Assembly: GCA_029204225.1 (NCBI GenBank)
Contig: CM055109.1
Location: 38,516,632-38,580,631 of the forward strand
Length of the DNA stretch: 64,000 bases
Direction of reading: 5' to 3'
Source of the DNA: Diphasiastrum complanatum
Taxonomy: Eukaryota > Streptophyta > Lycopodiopsida > Lycopodiales > Lycopodiaceae
The stretch's first letter is position 1. Each line of letters starts with the position of its first letter. The translations under genes were made by a program, and so were the position numbers. This document shows, piece by piece, positions 22,986 to 33,499 of the stretch. The notes under the pieces are model-generated. The model did not search any database, was not told where the DNA came from, and saw nothing but the letters and a program-made list of their open reading frames with translations.

Positions 22986-23780
22986 TGACAAAATTTTCAG
23001 AATTCACACGTGTGGGGAATGTCCACAAGAGTGATTGATCTTGATTAAGCTTTGTGATTGGCACTATAACCTGATTCTGGATTGATCAACAAGATTTAGT
23101 TCAGAAGAAATGGCTAATTCACAATCTAGCATGCTAATCAACAGAATATAATAGCAATGAATCAAAGAATGAATAAAATTACAAGATTTCAGTGTATGAG
23201 CATTAGTCTCAACACGAATTAGAGAGAGAAAACTAGAGAGATAACAAGCAATATTAGTTTAGATCCAAAATGGCATGAGATAGCTACAAAACTTTGGTTT
23301 TTTGTCATTGATTGTGTGGAGAGCTACACATATTTATGGAGTTTGAGGTAACTTGAGGTAGAACCACATCCATCCATTCCAAGATGACAACTAAAGTGAC
23401 ATCTAGAGTCTATGTGACACTTGTCACTTGCCATGCATGAAATTCTACCAACTTTTTACAAGTGTACTAGTTCTAACTAACAAAGTACAAATCATCATGC
23501 ATGTGTCCATTATACTTTGTGCATGCCTTGCATGTCACTATGGATCACTTACAATTAATGCATGTGAATTGCCACGAGTTTTTACAAGCAGGAATTTGCC
23601 AATTCTATGTCTACAAACTATATGCAAGTTGTATTCTTCAAACTAGATAATACATAACCATGTAGCTCGAGTTCTATGTAGGCCAAACTTGGCATTTTGC
23701 ATTAATGAGCTACATACTTGCATGGTACAACATTTGTAGCAAGCCACGAAATCAATATGGATTGTTTTTCAATCTTAACA
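22986..23780 (-). repeat. LTR B of copia element F (3' LTR)
   Basis: A 795-bp LTR with the same ends as LTR A (minus strand TGTTAAGATTG ... TTTTGTCA). It is preceded on the minus strand by the polypurine tract AGGAGGAG (23788-23781), which marks it as the 3' LTR. Confidence 0.93.
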
Positions 23781-23797
23781 CTCCTCCTAAAAATGAT

Positions 23798-24330
23798 CTA
23801 TATTGATTTGAACATGGATATTGGTATAACTCCAAGGTTGGCTCTATGCTTGTTGAAGGAACTTTTGCTCAAAGGTTTGGTGAGCATATCAGCAATGCAA
23901 GATGATGTGTCGATGTGCTCCAATTTGATTTCACCTCCAATGAGCTTCTCTCTCATGAAGTGATATGCAACTTCGATATGCTTGCTCCTTGCATGGAATA
24001 TTGGGTTGTTGGCAAGGGCTTGAGCTGAAATGTTGTCACACATGATCATAGGTATATCTTCTTCCATAATTATCTTTAGCTCCACTAGTAACCTCTTGAT
24101 CCAAATCACTTCCTTTGTTGTTGTAGTGAGCGCCTTGTTCTCAGCTTCACATGATGAGAGTGATACAGTATCTTGCTTTTTGGAAAGCCAAGATATCAAG
24201 TTTCCTCCAAGATATATGACATAAGCACCTGTAGTTTTGCGATCTGCTCTATCACTTGCAAAATCCGAGTCAGAATAACCAATAATAGAAAGATCTTCAC
24301 TTTTATACAATAAACCAAAATCAAAAGCTA
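23798..24330 (-). pseudogene. Copia F RNase H
   Basis: IIGYSDSDFASDRADRKTTG, LISWLSKKQDTVSLSSCEAE and DNISAQALANNPIFHARSKH, then HIEVAYHFMREKLIGG, are the standard copia RNase H blocks. The 170-codon frame ends 18 bp before LTR B. A TA-repeat run near 24330-24350 separates it from RT and creates a stop. Confidence 0.92.
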
Positions 24331-24930
24331 AATATATATATATATATATCTAAACACTCTCTTTGCCATTTTCCAATGATAAACTGAAGGATTTTGCATA
24401 GCCTGGCTCAACTTATGAACACTAAAGTTTATGTCAGGTTTAGTTATTGTGAGCCAAATTAAGGAGCCTATAAGACTTCTAAAAAGTGTGATGTCCTCGA
24501 AGGATCTTTCATCACCTTTGTTAGAGTCCTTTACATTTTGCTCCATAGGTGTTTCTATACTCTTACAATTCAACATATTGAACTTTTTTAACATTGAAAG
24601 AGCATACTTAGATTGACATACAAAAGCTTTATCTTTAAGAAAGTCAATATCTAATTCTAGAATATAGTGAATTTTTCCAAGATCTTGCATCTTGAACTCT
24701 TTTCCAAGTGCAATCTTGGATTCCCCAACTAATTTGATACAACTTCCTATCAGGATGATATCATCAACATAAATAAGAAGGATGACAATATCTTTATCAA
24801 AAAAACTTGACATATAAGGAAGGATCATAGTTACTAAGATTAAATCCTAGTGACTCAAGTAAGGTGTTAAGTCGAGAATACCATGACCTTGGAGCTTGCT
24901 TTAATCCATATAAACTTTTGAAGAGCAAGC
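24331..24930 (-). pseudogene. Copia F reverse transcriptase, N-terminal part deleted
   Basis: SLYGLKQAPRSWYSRLNTLL is followed by a frameshift and LLIYVDDIILIGSCIKL (YVDD). Further on come LGKIHYILELDIDFLKD and SLIGSLIWLTITKPDINFSV, then a final HWKMAKRVFRYI. Upstream, WYLAMKEEYD jumps straight to EGKVCLLFKSLYGLK, so the fingers and most of the palm (about 100 residues) are deleted. Confidence 0.9.
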
Positions 24931-26071
24931 AAACTTTTCCTTCATCATATTCCTCCTTCATGGCAAGGTACCATTCCTTTGAGTTGATAGCATCATATAC
25001 ATCCTTCGGCTCCTCATGAGAAATAAAATAGGCACAATTAGTGGAGTTAATTTCCACTTGCTTTCCTCTATCTTCATAGGTAAGCCTTCTAGGCTCGGAT
25101 CTTTCTCTTTGAGATCTCCTTGGTGAAAAAATTTGAGGTGACTCCTCCTCAAATCTCGGCCCCATCTCTCCATGATGGTCTTCAAGGGTGATGATTGGAG
25201 TATCTTTGTGAGAATCTTTGAACTCGGCCTTCTCAAGAATGTATTTTTGATCTTCATGGAATATAACATCTCTACTCTCAATTGTAGTTGAGGTAGAGGG
25301 AACATAGATTATGTAAGCTTTCTTGTTGGATGCATATCCAACCATGATCCCTTTAACAGAATTAGAATCATCTCTTTTCCTTGTTTCCAAGGGCATATTA
25401 ACAAAGCAAGTACAACCAAAAACTCTAAGGTGATCTACCTTAGGTTTCTTCTGAAACAAGACTTCAAAAGGTGTTTTTCCAGCAAGAGCATTGTGAGGTA
25501 ATCTATTGCACAAATAGTTTGCACAATTTATAGCTTCACCCCAATATTCAATAGGCAAAGAAGCTGCTACTTGAATTGCTTTAGCACATTCACATAACGA
25601 TCTATTTTTCCTCTCATCTACTCCATTTTGGGATGGAGAATAGGCACAAGAAAATTCTCTCTTTATTCCTTCACCTTCACAATAATTATGAAACTTGTTG
25701 GAGATATATTCACCTCCTCCATCACATCTTAAAGCTTTAACTTTGCAAGATAACTGTTTTTCTACATAAGCTTTGAAGATAAGGAAGTGATCAAAAACCA
25801 TAGCCTTTGAAGAAAGTAGATACAACCAAGTGTATCTAGTAAAGTCATCAATAAAGGTGACGAAACATGTTGCACCACCAATACTTTTAGAAGAGGAAAA
25901 ATGTACATCTGAATGTATGAGTTCCAATGGATAAGTAGTCTTTATAAAAGAATTCTGATATGGCTTTCTGTGTGACTTTGCAATGGCACAAGCCTCACAA
26001 GGCTTGAAATCTTTAGAAAGAGATTTTGGAAGACCAATAGCCTTCTCCTTACTCTTGGGGGCCATCCCCAC
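24931..26071 (-). pseudogene. Copia F integrase
   Basis: This long open frame (part of 424 codons) holds CEACAIAKSHRKPYQNS (zinc-finger end), LELIHSDVHFSSSKSIGG with the first aspartate, CDGGGEYISNKFHNYC (second aspartate, asparagine of DNGGE replaced by glycine), NGVDERKNRSLCECA with the glutamate, VFGCTCFVNMP and GIMVGYASNKKAYIIY. The first HHCC half and the pre-integrase region are absent. Codons beyond about 26050 (MGMAPKSKE) come from an unrelated repeat that abuts the break. Confidence 0.9.
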
Positions 26072-26305
26072 CGTTGGACTTGAGATTATTAAGTGGCCAA
26101 GCTTGAGATGTTAAAAGGCCAAGACCATCAATCTTATATGAACTCATTGTGTTCTTCTACCTTGAAATGTTCAAGTTTGAAGAGGAGGACAAGGCCATAA
26201 CCAATGCATTTGGGAGCCTTCCCCATGGTTGGGACCTGAGCTTATAAGGTGGCCAAACTTGAGATGCTAAAAGGCCAAGACTATTGACCTTAATTTTACT
26301 CTGAC
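26051..26305. repeat. Direct repeat of about 150 bp period beside the F breakpoint
   Basis: The block ending GTGGCCAAGCTTGAGATGTT (26090-26112) recurs with changes as GTGGCCAAACTTGAGATGCT (26242-26261). Each is preceded by a purine-rich GGGGGCCATCCCC / GGGAGCCTTCCCC motif and followed by AAAAGGCCAAGAC. Two units, no coding sense. Confidence 0.65.
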
Positions 26306-26311
26306 CCTAAC

Positions 26312-27090
26312 TATTATGGCCATATCTAACTCGAAGGATTTGGAATAGCCTTGATATGTTAGACCGACTCTCTAGTGTTTGAGATTGTTGGTTACGCCTC
26401 GATTTCATTTCATGTCAAGGCCAATTTGAGAGGATCCAAACACTCCTATTGAGACATGTGGAGTAGTGCATGGCTTGTGACGGTGGTATGCATGAGGATA
26501 GCATGGAATATGTGACCTATGTTTAGATGGACTGCATGGGAGGTTGCATGGGTGCATGCATAGGCTTCTTACCCCTATGTATATGGGTAGGGACTCACCC
26601 TCCTCCATTCTAACTTCAATGACCCTTGGTTGCCAGTTTTTCTCCTCTCTTCAAACATTCACTTGCCGTGGGTCGGGGGTGGGGTGTTGAGTTACACTCC
26701 AATTGGATGGGTGGTTTGACTCTAGTCTCTATGTGTGTTAATCTTATCCTCATCTTAGTATTCTTCTTGTTGGCTTTTACATTGGTATCAAAGCATGGCT
26801 AAGATGCAATCTTGGATGGGATTGATGGTAAGCTCTATATTGGATTGGAAAGGGAAAGTGCTTGAATTTGCATCCCAAATTGGAGTGGCGATTTCGGGAG
26901 AGAGTTCAAATATGAATTCACTAATTCCTGTTTGAAGCATGCTTTTCAAAATTTGTGGTAAAATGTTCTTCTACATGTTCGAATTTGGTAAAGATGTTGT
27001 GAATGAGTGTGAATTTATTTGTAATCTCCTATTTCATTGAGGAAGCTCTCAGGTAATGTAGTATGATCTACATAGGTAGATCATGTTGCT
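26312..27090 (+). mobile_element. K3: truncated copy of non-coding LTR element K (5' LTR, PBS, leader)
   Basis: An LTR at about 26312-26781 shares GAGTAGTGCATG, GACTGCATGGG and the end TTTTACA with K1 and K2. It is followed by primer site TGGTATCAAAGC at 26783 and by about 300 bp of interior related to that of K1 and K2 (ATTCACTAATTCCTGTTTGA). The first bases are TATTATGGCC instead of TGTTACGGCC. The remaining interior and the 3' LTR are missing. Confidence 0.8.
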
Positions 27091-27484
27091 TGTCTAACAA
27101 CCCAACTGATGGAATGACCATGTAGGAGCTAGTATTTCTAGGCAATTAAAGTGGAGTGAGCCACCTTTCAATGGTGACCTCTAGTAGAGAAGCTAATTCC
27201 ACTTGTAGTTTGTGAAATTGTGGAATTGCCACTAGGGCTCCACCTAAGCACCTCTCTTGCTTATTTAAGAGGTCCCCTCTTCTATGAGCGAGCTTTTCAT
27301 GTATTGTCTCTACTCTTTGTGATTACTAAGAAGAGCCTCCACGAGTATTGGCAAAGAATCAGCTCCTTGATCATGATGGCTTTCTTGAGTGGTGCTCTTA
27401 TGATCATGTCCTTCCATTCCTTATATGTGGTTGTGGATTTGATATAGTTTCTTGCTTTCTTTCTTGATGCATTATGGAATAGTT

Positions 27485-28254
27485 GTGGATTAGATTTCTT
27501 GAAACAGTAGCGTGGTTTCTTCATGAAAACATCATTAACAGTTTTGGATGTCCTATCGAGCTTGTTAGTGATAGAGGATCGCTCTTGAATGAAGTGGTTG
27601 ATAACCTTTTACGCCATTACCTCGTTGTCCATCGAAAGAGTACTCCATTCTATCCTTGGTGTAATGGCCAAGCAGAATCCACTAACAAAACAATCTACAA
27701 GATTCTGACAAAGATAGTCGAGATGAGCAGATCAGATTGGAAAACCAAGTTGTTCTCAGCTATCTAGGCATACCGTACCACTCCAAAGAAAGTCACTGGA
27801 TGGGTCACACCCTTCCATCTCATATATGGTCAAGAGGCCATAATGTCTGTTGAATTTTTAGTACCTTCTTTGTGATTCATGCAAACCTTTCTACCGATCT
27901 ATGTGAGAAAGTTACGATTGAACAAGAAGCTCAAAATATGCTAGCTCAATTGTGCGAGACTCGACTCATCTCTTGTCACGCACAACTCATTAACAAATGA
28001 CACCAAAAAGCCTGGCATGATAGACACCTGCGCAATAAAGATTTACATAAGGGTCATAAAGTGCTTCTCTATACTTCCAAGAAGCACCCTGGAAAATTGA
28101 AGTTTAGAAGTGAAGGCCCATACGTCATTAATAAATTTTTCCCTAATGGAGTAGTACAATTAGAAACACTCGACGGAATACTCTTAGACATTGTCATAAA
28201 TGGCGGTCGTCTACGACGATACTACAAAGAGTTGTCCTTTGTTGACCCTATTTA
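27485..28254 (+). pseudogene. Ty3/gypsy integrase fragment J
   Basis: IINSFGCPIELVSDRGSLLN holds the second core aspartate and STPFYPWCNGQAESTNKTIY the glutamate block; AYRTTPKKVTGW and FHLIYGQEAIMSVEFLVPS follow after a stop at 27764. The C-terminal part (28061-28254) reads KHPGKLKFRSEGPYVINKFF and ends NGGRLRRYYKEL. This C-terminal pattern resembles Athila/Tat-type elements rather than chromoviruses. RT, protease, gag and LTRs were not found nearby. Stops and a frameshift near 27870 inactivate it. Confidence 0.85.
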
Positions 28255-29259
28255 ATCATTTCAAATATATAATTCATTTTTATCTATTTATTTATTCTTT
28301 ATTCTTTTATTCTTTATTCGAGTTTTAGGGTTGTCACGACTATAAAAACCATGAAGTTAAAGGCATTTGTACCTCAGTGACATGCAAGTTTATTTGATGC
28401 TCTTAGCGACTAGTTCTAACGATTTTTGTGCATACTAGCTCACTTTTGGCGATGTTCCATTTGTTACAACTGATCACTCTCCCGCATCCTCGGACACCAT
28501 CTGCTAGCATCCACCATGGATTTAGAGCGCCATCATTTTTCAATTTCACAAATTCTAAGCTACCAAAGTCTGCCACACCACAAAAAATCGCTACATCTCA
28601 ACACCGTTGAGGGATAGTACGCTCACAAAAACACATCTTCCACATACATTTGAGATTGTGTGCCAGCTACTAGTATACAATTGAGAAGAACATGTCATCA
28701 TTTGTTCTCAAATCATCAGAACGACTGTTTCATATTTACGAGCTTGTTAACCGATGGTTCTACCAAGACAACCAGTGCTTATCGATCGGCCAAGTCCTAT
28801 ACAAATATCCAGTTCCCTTGCCGAACGAGTAGACAAGTTTCTAGGTTCAGATCAAAACCAATTTTCTTGAGCATTTTTTTATAGGATCCTTCCAAAAAGT
28901 TCTTTTGAATCAAGATCAAAGAGATCTTGCTACTTGAATCTTTGTGCATTTCAAGTAAGTTTCTAGTGGGAAAATTCTGGAAAAGAACTTAGGGAGGGTT
29001 GAGAAGTTCAATCTACTTTGTGTTCATTGATTTTCTCAAGAGTAGTCAATAGCGTGAAAAATTGGCAATATTTGATTGTTAGTAGATTTCACTTCATCTT
29101 ATCTTCATTCCAAATTTGTGAGAGAGTGCTAAAATTGAGATTATAAGTCCATTTGTTGGATTAGAAATCTAATTTGAGTGAGACACTACAAGTGTGAGAC
29201 CTTTGTGATTTTCAAAGTCAATCAAATCTATTTCTTGGGTGTAAAATTCACTAGTAAGA
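28255..29259. other. Non-coding stretch between J and G
   Basis: No protein domain is seen. It may contain the tail of J and the 5' leader of G, but I found neither an LTR end nor a primer site for G, so the 5' end of G cannot be placed. Confidence 0.5.
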
Positions 29260-29960
29260 TGGGATCTATTGGAGCATACCTTCTAGAAGCTAGAGAGAGA
29301 TCGAATTCTACAAATTATTCTATTTAGAAGGTTAGGATGGAGTCACTAATGGTGCTCCAATACCTTTATGAGTTCTTGATTGATGATAAAGATGAACCTC
29401 TAGGTGTACATAAGTTGATCAAATACAAGAAGAGATCTAGGCTAGCACTTCATTGTGTGAAGATGAATGTAAGCAATGATCTTTTGAGAGAAGTATCATC
29501 ATGTACTAGTGCTAAAGAGGCCTGGGAGTCTTTAAAATCAATCTATGAATCAAGCAACACTTCTAGAGTACTTATGCTTAGAAATCAAATTTTGCAAAGC
29601 ATGAGGAGAAGTGAGGAGAGTGCACAAGATTATGTACTCAAAATCAAGTCTCTAAGTAGGGAGTTGGCTTCCATTGGAGAGAAGATTCATGATGGACAGC
29701 TTGTACAAATTTGTTCTTAATGGTCTAGGAGATGACTTTGCAAATTTGGTCCAAAGTTTTGCCATTCAAGACACTTTGCCAACTATAGAAAAACGTCACG
29801 GTGTATTAGTGGCTGAAGCGTGTAGGATGCTCCATACCAAGGCAAGAATGAGTTCATTTTTTTATCAAGATGGAGATGAGAAAGCCAATTTCTCATTCAA
29901 GGACAAAAGAAGACCAATGGAAAGAAGAAGCATCCAAAGGAGGCAAAGAAGAGGATGATG
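29260..29960 (+). pseudogene. Copia G gag
   Basis: Starts MGSIGAYLLEARERSNSTNY, with an in-frame stop soon after (YSI*KVRMESLMVLQ); KKRSRLALHCVKMNVSND and SCTSAKEAWESLKSIYESS match F gag (KKRARMALHVIKMNVSNEI). A frameshift near 29690 continues into FVLNGLGDDFANLVQSFA and a basic tail. F and G gag are clearly homologous although on opposite strands 16 kb apart. Confidence 0.9.
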
Positions 29961-30557
29961 CATCAAGCTCAAAGGACAAGTCAAAAAAAATGCGGCTTTT
30001 TGGAAAGAAGGGGCATTATGCATCCGAATGCTACAAGAGGCTAAGAGCACAAGAGGAGGAGGGCAAACAAGGAAACCTTGCACATGAGGGGGAGGAGGAG
30101 GATGAAGTAGATATATTCTTGATGGCATCTACATCCTCACCAACAAGCAATGGCAATTCAAGAGATACATGTTGGATTGATAGTGGGGCTAGCTCCCACA
30201 TGTCTTGTGAAAAGGACTTTTTCTCAACCTTACACTCATTCAATGATGCTAAAAAGTTTGTTTTTATTACAAGTGATGAAGAGTGTAGGATAGATGGTGT
30301 TGGTACCATCTCTTTGTATCTAGAATTCTCAATAAGTATGGATCTAGAAAATGTCCTTTATGTACCATCAATCACCAAGAATGTGCTAAGTGTTGGTCAA
30401 CTCTTGGAAAGTGGTTTTGATGTCCACTTTAAGCATGGTGTTTGCTCCATTTTGAAGAATGATGTTTGCATTGCAAAGGGATTTAAACATGGAAATTGTT
30501 TAAGTTGGAATTTAGTGTTGCTTTTGAGAGTGTGAGCTTGGCAAAGGAGGACACTCT
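29961..30557 (+). pseudogene. Copia G zinc knuckle and first protease
   Basis: A partial knuckle (MRLFGKKGHYASECY, first cysteine lost) precedes CWIDSGASSHMSCEKDFF (DSGAS active site), DLENVLYVPSITKNVLSVGQ and, in a shifted frame, LFKLEFSVAFESVSLAKEDT. In this family the next residues would be the WH.RLGH pre-integrase motif. Instead the sequence changes family at about 30557. Confidence 0.88.
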
Positions 30558-31600
30558 TCAGAAGGACCTACTATCTGTTGTTAAAATGGTAGATGCAAGA
30601 CTAATAGTCACCTTTGAAGGCGATACCTGTGAAGTAGTTGAATCCGCAACCACTCAGCTTGTCACCACATAAAAGCAAAAGGGGGACCTATATCACCTAA
30701 AAATACAAGTACCTTTAGAGCAAGCTCACCAGATCAACGAATTGATGGATACTATATGGAACAAGAGGCTGTATCACATGAATGTAGTTGTTCTATAGAA
30801 CGTTAGCCAGAGCGGAGCATTCACTGGTGTCAATATCAAAGATGCAGCATGCTTGAAATCCTGCAATGCCTGTAACAGAGGCAAGATGTCACATATATCA
30901 TTCACCAAGAACTCTTTCAGAACAAAAGAACTCCTGGAACTAGTACACTCTGATATCTATGGACCGTTTGATGTGGTCTCCCTAGGAGATTCAAAGTACT
31001 ACATCACTTTTATTGATGACTTCAGCAAGTTTGCAGCCGTGTACTTTATCCACAACAAGTCAGAGGCCCTGGACAAATTCACAGAGTTCATGAATTGGGC
31101 TGAGAAACTTGTCAGGTGAAGAAGCCGAGAACAGATAGAGGAGGAGAATATGTCTCCAAATACTTTGCAGAGTTTTGCACCAGCAAAGGCATACTTTACT
31201 TGAAGACTGCAGCCTACACACCATAGCACAATGGTGTGACAGAGAGAAGAAATCAGACTCTCATGGAAGCTGCGGGATCCATGATGGCTTATTCAAAGGC
31301 ATCAAATTTTTTATGGGCTGAAGCAGTAGCTACAGCCAACTACTTGCAGAACATGACATGTAGATCCAGTGTTGCACATAGCATGCCACACGAGGTTTGG
31401 TAAGGCAACAAACCAAGTCTGACACATATGCGCCCACATTCCATATCAGAAAAGAAAGAAGCTAGATGAAAAGTTGGAGCAGAGATTCCTCGTAGGATAT
31501 GATATTCATTCATCATACTATAAGATCTACATGCCTACTGACAATAGATAGATCAAGACTGTCAGAGACTTCAGATTTGATGAGTCAAAGGCAATGGCTA
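30558..31600 (+). pseudogene. Second protease tail and integrase of G
   Basis: QKDLLSVVKMVDARLIVTFE at the start repeats the protease C-terminal block already present upstream (VLSVGQLLESGFDVHF), so this homologous segment occurs twice. The integrase has CLKSCNACNRGKMSHISF, LELVHSDIYGPFDVVS, KYYITFIDDFSKFAAVYF, then a frameshift and TDRGGEYVSKYFAEFC, a stop, and NGVTERRNQTLMEAAGSM. Further stops occur at 31403 and 31535. Confidence 0.88.
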
Positions 31601-31823
31601 ACAGAGATCTAGTTGGCTATGAAATCTTGACCAAAGAATACTATGACCTACCAACATCTACGGAAGAAGCGGACCCTGAGCACCCGGAACAAGATGCTCA
31701 AATTCCAGATGGACAGAGTGACTGTTCAGATGATGAGCAGCAAGGCGCACATCTTGTACTCACAGGACACTTGCTACTCACCACAATTCAGCAGTCAACA
31801 AAGTCAAGGCCATCGATCTGACT

Positions 31824-32810
31824 GTGAACTCTCCAAGAAGATCCACAAGGGAAAAAAGAGCACCTATCAGATTTGTACCTGATAGTTCAGCCTCTATATC
31901 AGAGGAGTTCTGTGGATTTGGAGAAGAACCTCAAACATTTGAGGAAGCTATCAGTTGTCCAGATAAGGACAAGTGGATTAAAGCGATGGAAGACGAGATG
32001 AATTCCATGGAGCAAAACAATGTCTGGAATCTGGAGCCATTACCAACAGACAGAAAGATTGTAAAGTGCAAATGGGTTTTCAAATACAAGTATGGACCTG
32101 ATGGCAACGTATCAAAATACAAGGCCAGATTGGTGGTGAAAGGTTTCTCTCATAATTATGGTGTTGACTATACTGAAACCTTTTCTCCAGTTGTAAAGCG
32201 TTCATCCTTACGCCTACTATTTGCATATGCAGCAACGTACAATCTCAAGATCCACATAGTGGATGAAAAGACCGCCTTCCTACACGGCGAGTTGAATGAA
32301 GAGGTCTATATGGACCAACCACCAAGATTCATCTGTTCATGCTTTGCAAACTACGCCTGCCGAATGCAAAGAAGCATATATGGACTGAAGCAGTCTGCCA
32401 GGCAGTGGTATAAGAAGAAGGATCACACTCTCAGATCCTTAGAATTTCAACCATTGATGGCCGACTACAATGTCTATACAAAGGTCACAGATGGGAAAAT
32501 CATAATCATAGCAGTCTATATTGATGACACTTTGATCCTGTCCAGAAGCGGCTCAGGTGAAGCATGATATTTCACAGCATTTTGAAATATCAAACCTAGG
32601 GGAAGCAAGATGCTACGTAGGATTGCAGATTGACAGAGATCTTGACGAAGGGAAGTTGTATCTTCACCAGTCAAGATACATCCAGAAAATCATTGATTAT
32701 TTTTAAATGACAGACTACAAAGGAGCTAATACGCCGATGGTAGTTGGAATAGTTCTGACCAAGCAAGACTACCCATAGAATGTAGAAGAGCAAGAAGCCA
32801 TGCAAAAAGT
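31824..32810 (+). pseudogene. Copia G reverse transcriptase
   Basis: The 247-codon frame reads VKCKWVFKYKYGPDGNVSKY, KARLVVKGFSHNYGVDYTET, FSPVVKRSSLRLLFAYAATY and RSIYGLKQSARQWYKKKDH, then IIIAVYIDDTLILSRSG (YIDD, a variant of YVDD). After a frameshift at about 32560 come FEISNLGEARCYVGLQIDRD and YLHQSRYIQKIIDYF, then a stop. Nearly complete in length. Confidence 0.92.
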
Positions 32811-33492
32811 GCCCTACAAGAGGTTAATCGGATCACTCATGTACTTGGCAGATAATACACCTGACATTGCTTATGTAGTTTTCAGAATGAGCCAGTTTAA
32901 TATCAATCTAGGCTCTACGCACTGGAAGATAGCCAAGAGAATTCTGCAATACCTTCAATAGACGAAGGATTATGGGCTGTGTTCCTCTCAGCATGAAGGA
33001 TTCCAGATCAAATCCTGCAATGATGCAAGTTGGGCATCCCTGAAAGATGACTGCAAGAGCGTCTCAGGAGAATGCACAATAGTAGCCGGTGCAGCTATGA
33101 TATGGATCAGCAGGAAGCAGACCGTAACTGCGCAATCATCTTGTGAAGCAGAGTATGTTGCAGCAGCCAAGATGGCGAAGGAGCTTACATGGCTCAAGCA
33201 GTTCCTTGACGGACTAGGAGAGAACTCCAACGAGCCGCTGCTACTATTCATGGATAACACATCTACCATTCATCTGACGAAGGATTTAGTGTTTCATTCT
33301 AGGACGAAGCACATTGCTATCAGATATCATTTGATAAGAGATCTGGTTGAGAAAGACAGGCTGAAGACCGAGTTTATTCCAACAAAACAAATGGTGGCTG
33401 ATATTTTCACAAAGCCTCTTGACAAGGCAATTTTTGAGAAGCAGCGTGCAAGCTTAGGAATCAGAAAAATACCAGCTTTGAGAGGGAGCTAA
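32811..33492 (+). pseudogene. Copia G RNase H
   Basis: YKRLIGSLMYLADNTPDIAY precedes the RNase H block KSCNDASWASLKDDCKSVSG. The frame 33097-33492 reads MIWISRKQTVTAQSSCEAEY, LLFMDNTSTIHLTKDLVFHS and RTKHIAIRYHLIRDLVEKDR, then MVADIFTKPLDKAIFEKQRA. All catalytic blocks are visible. A stop at 32959 interrupts the link to RT. A purine-rich GAGAGGGAGCTAAAG follows at the end. Confidence 0.92.
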
Positions 33493-33499
33493 AGAAACT

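Larger units (their letters stand above)
22986..26050 (-). mobile_element. Copia element F, 3' half: integrase, RT, RNase H, LTR B
   Basis: On the minus strand the order is integrase (from about 26050), RT with an internal deletion, RNase H, the polypurine tract AGGAGGAG and LTR B. Gag, protease and the 5' LTR are missing; the segment at 12096-14751 supplies exactly those parts in the same orientation but at lower coordinates. The break in both halves falls between protease and integrase zinc finger. Confidence 0.85.

Noticed and set aside
28428-28884. Short plus-strand ORFs upstream of G as 5' coding exons
   Set aside because: No similarity to gag and no splice logic; probably leader or unrelated DNA.
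30031-30309. Minus-strand ORF opposite element G
   Set aside because: Antisense shadow of the gag-protease frame.
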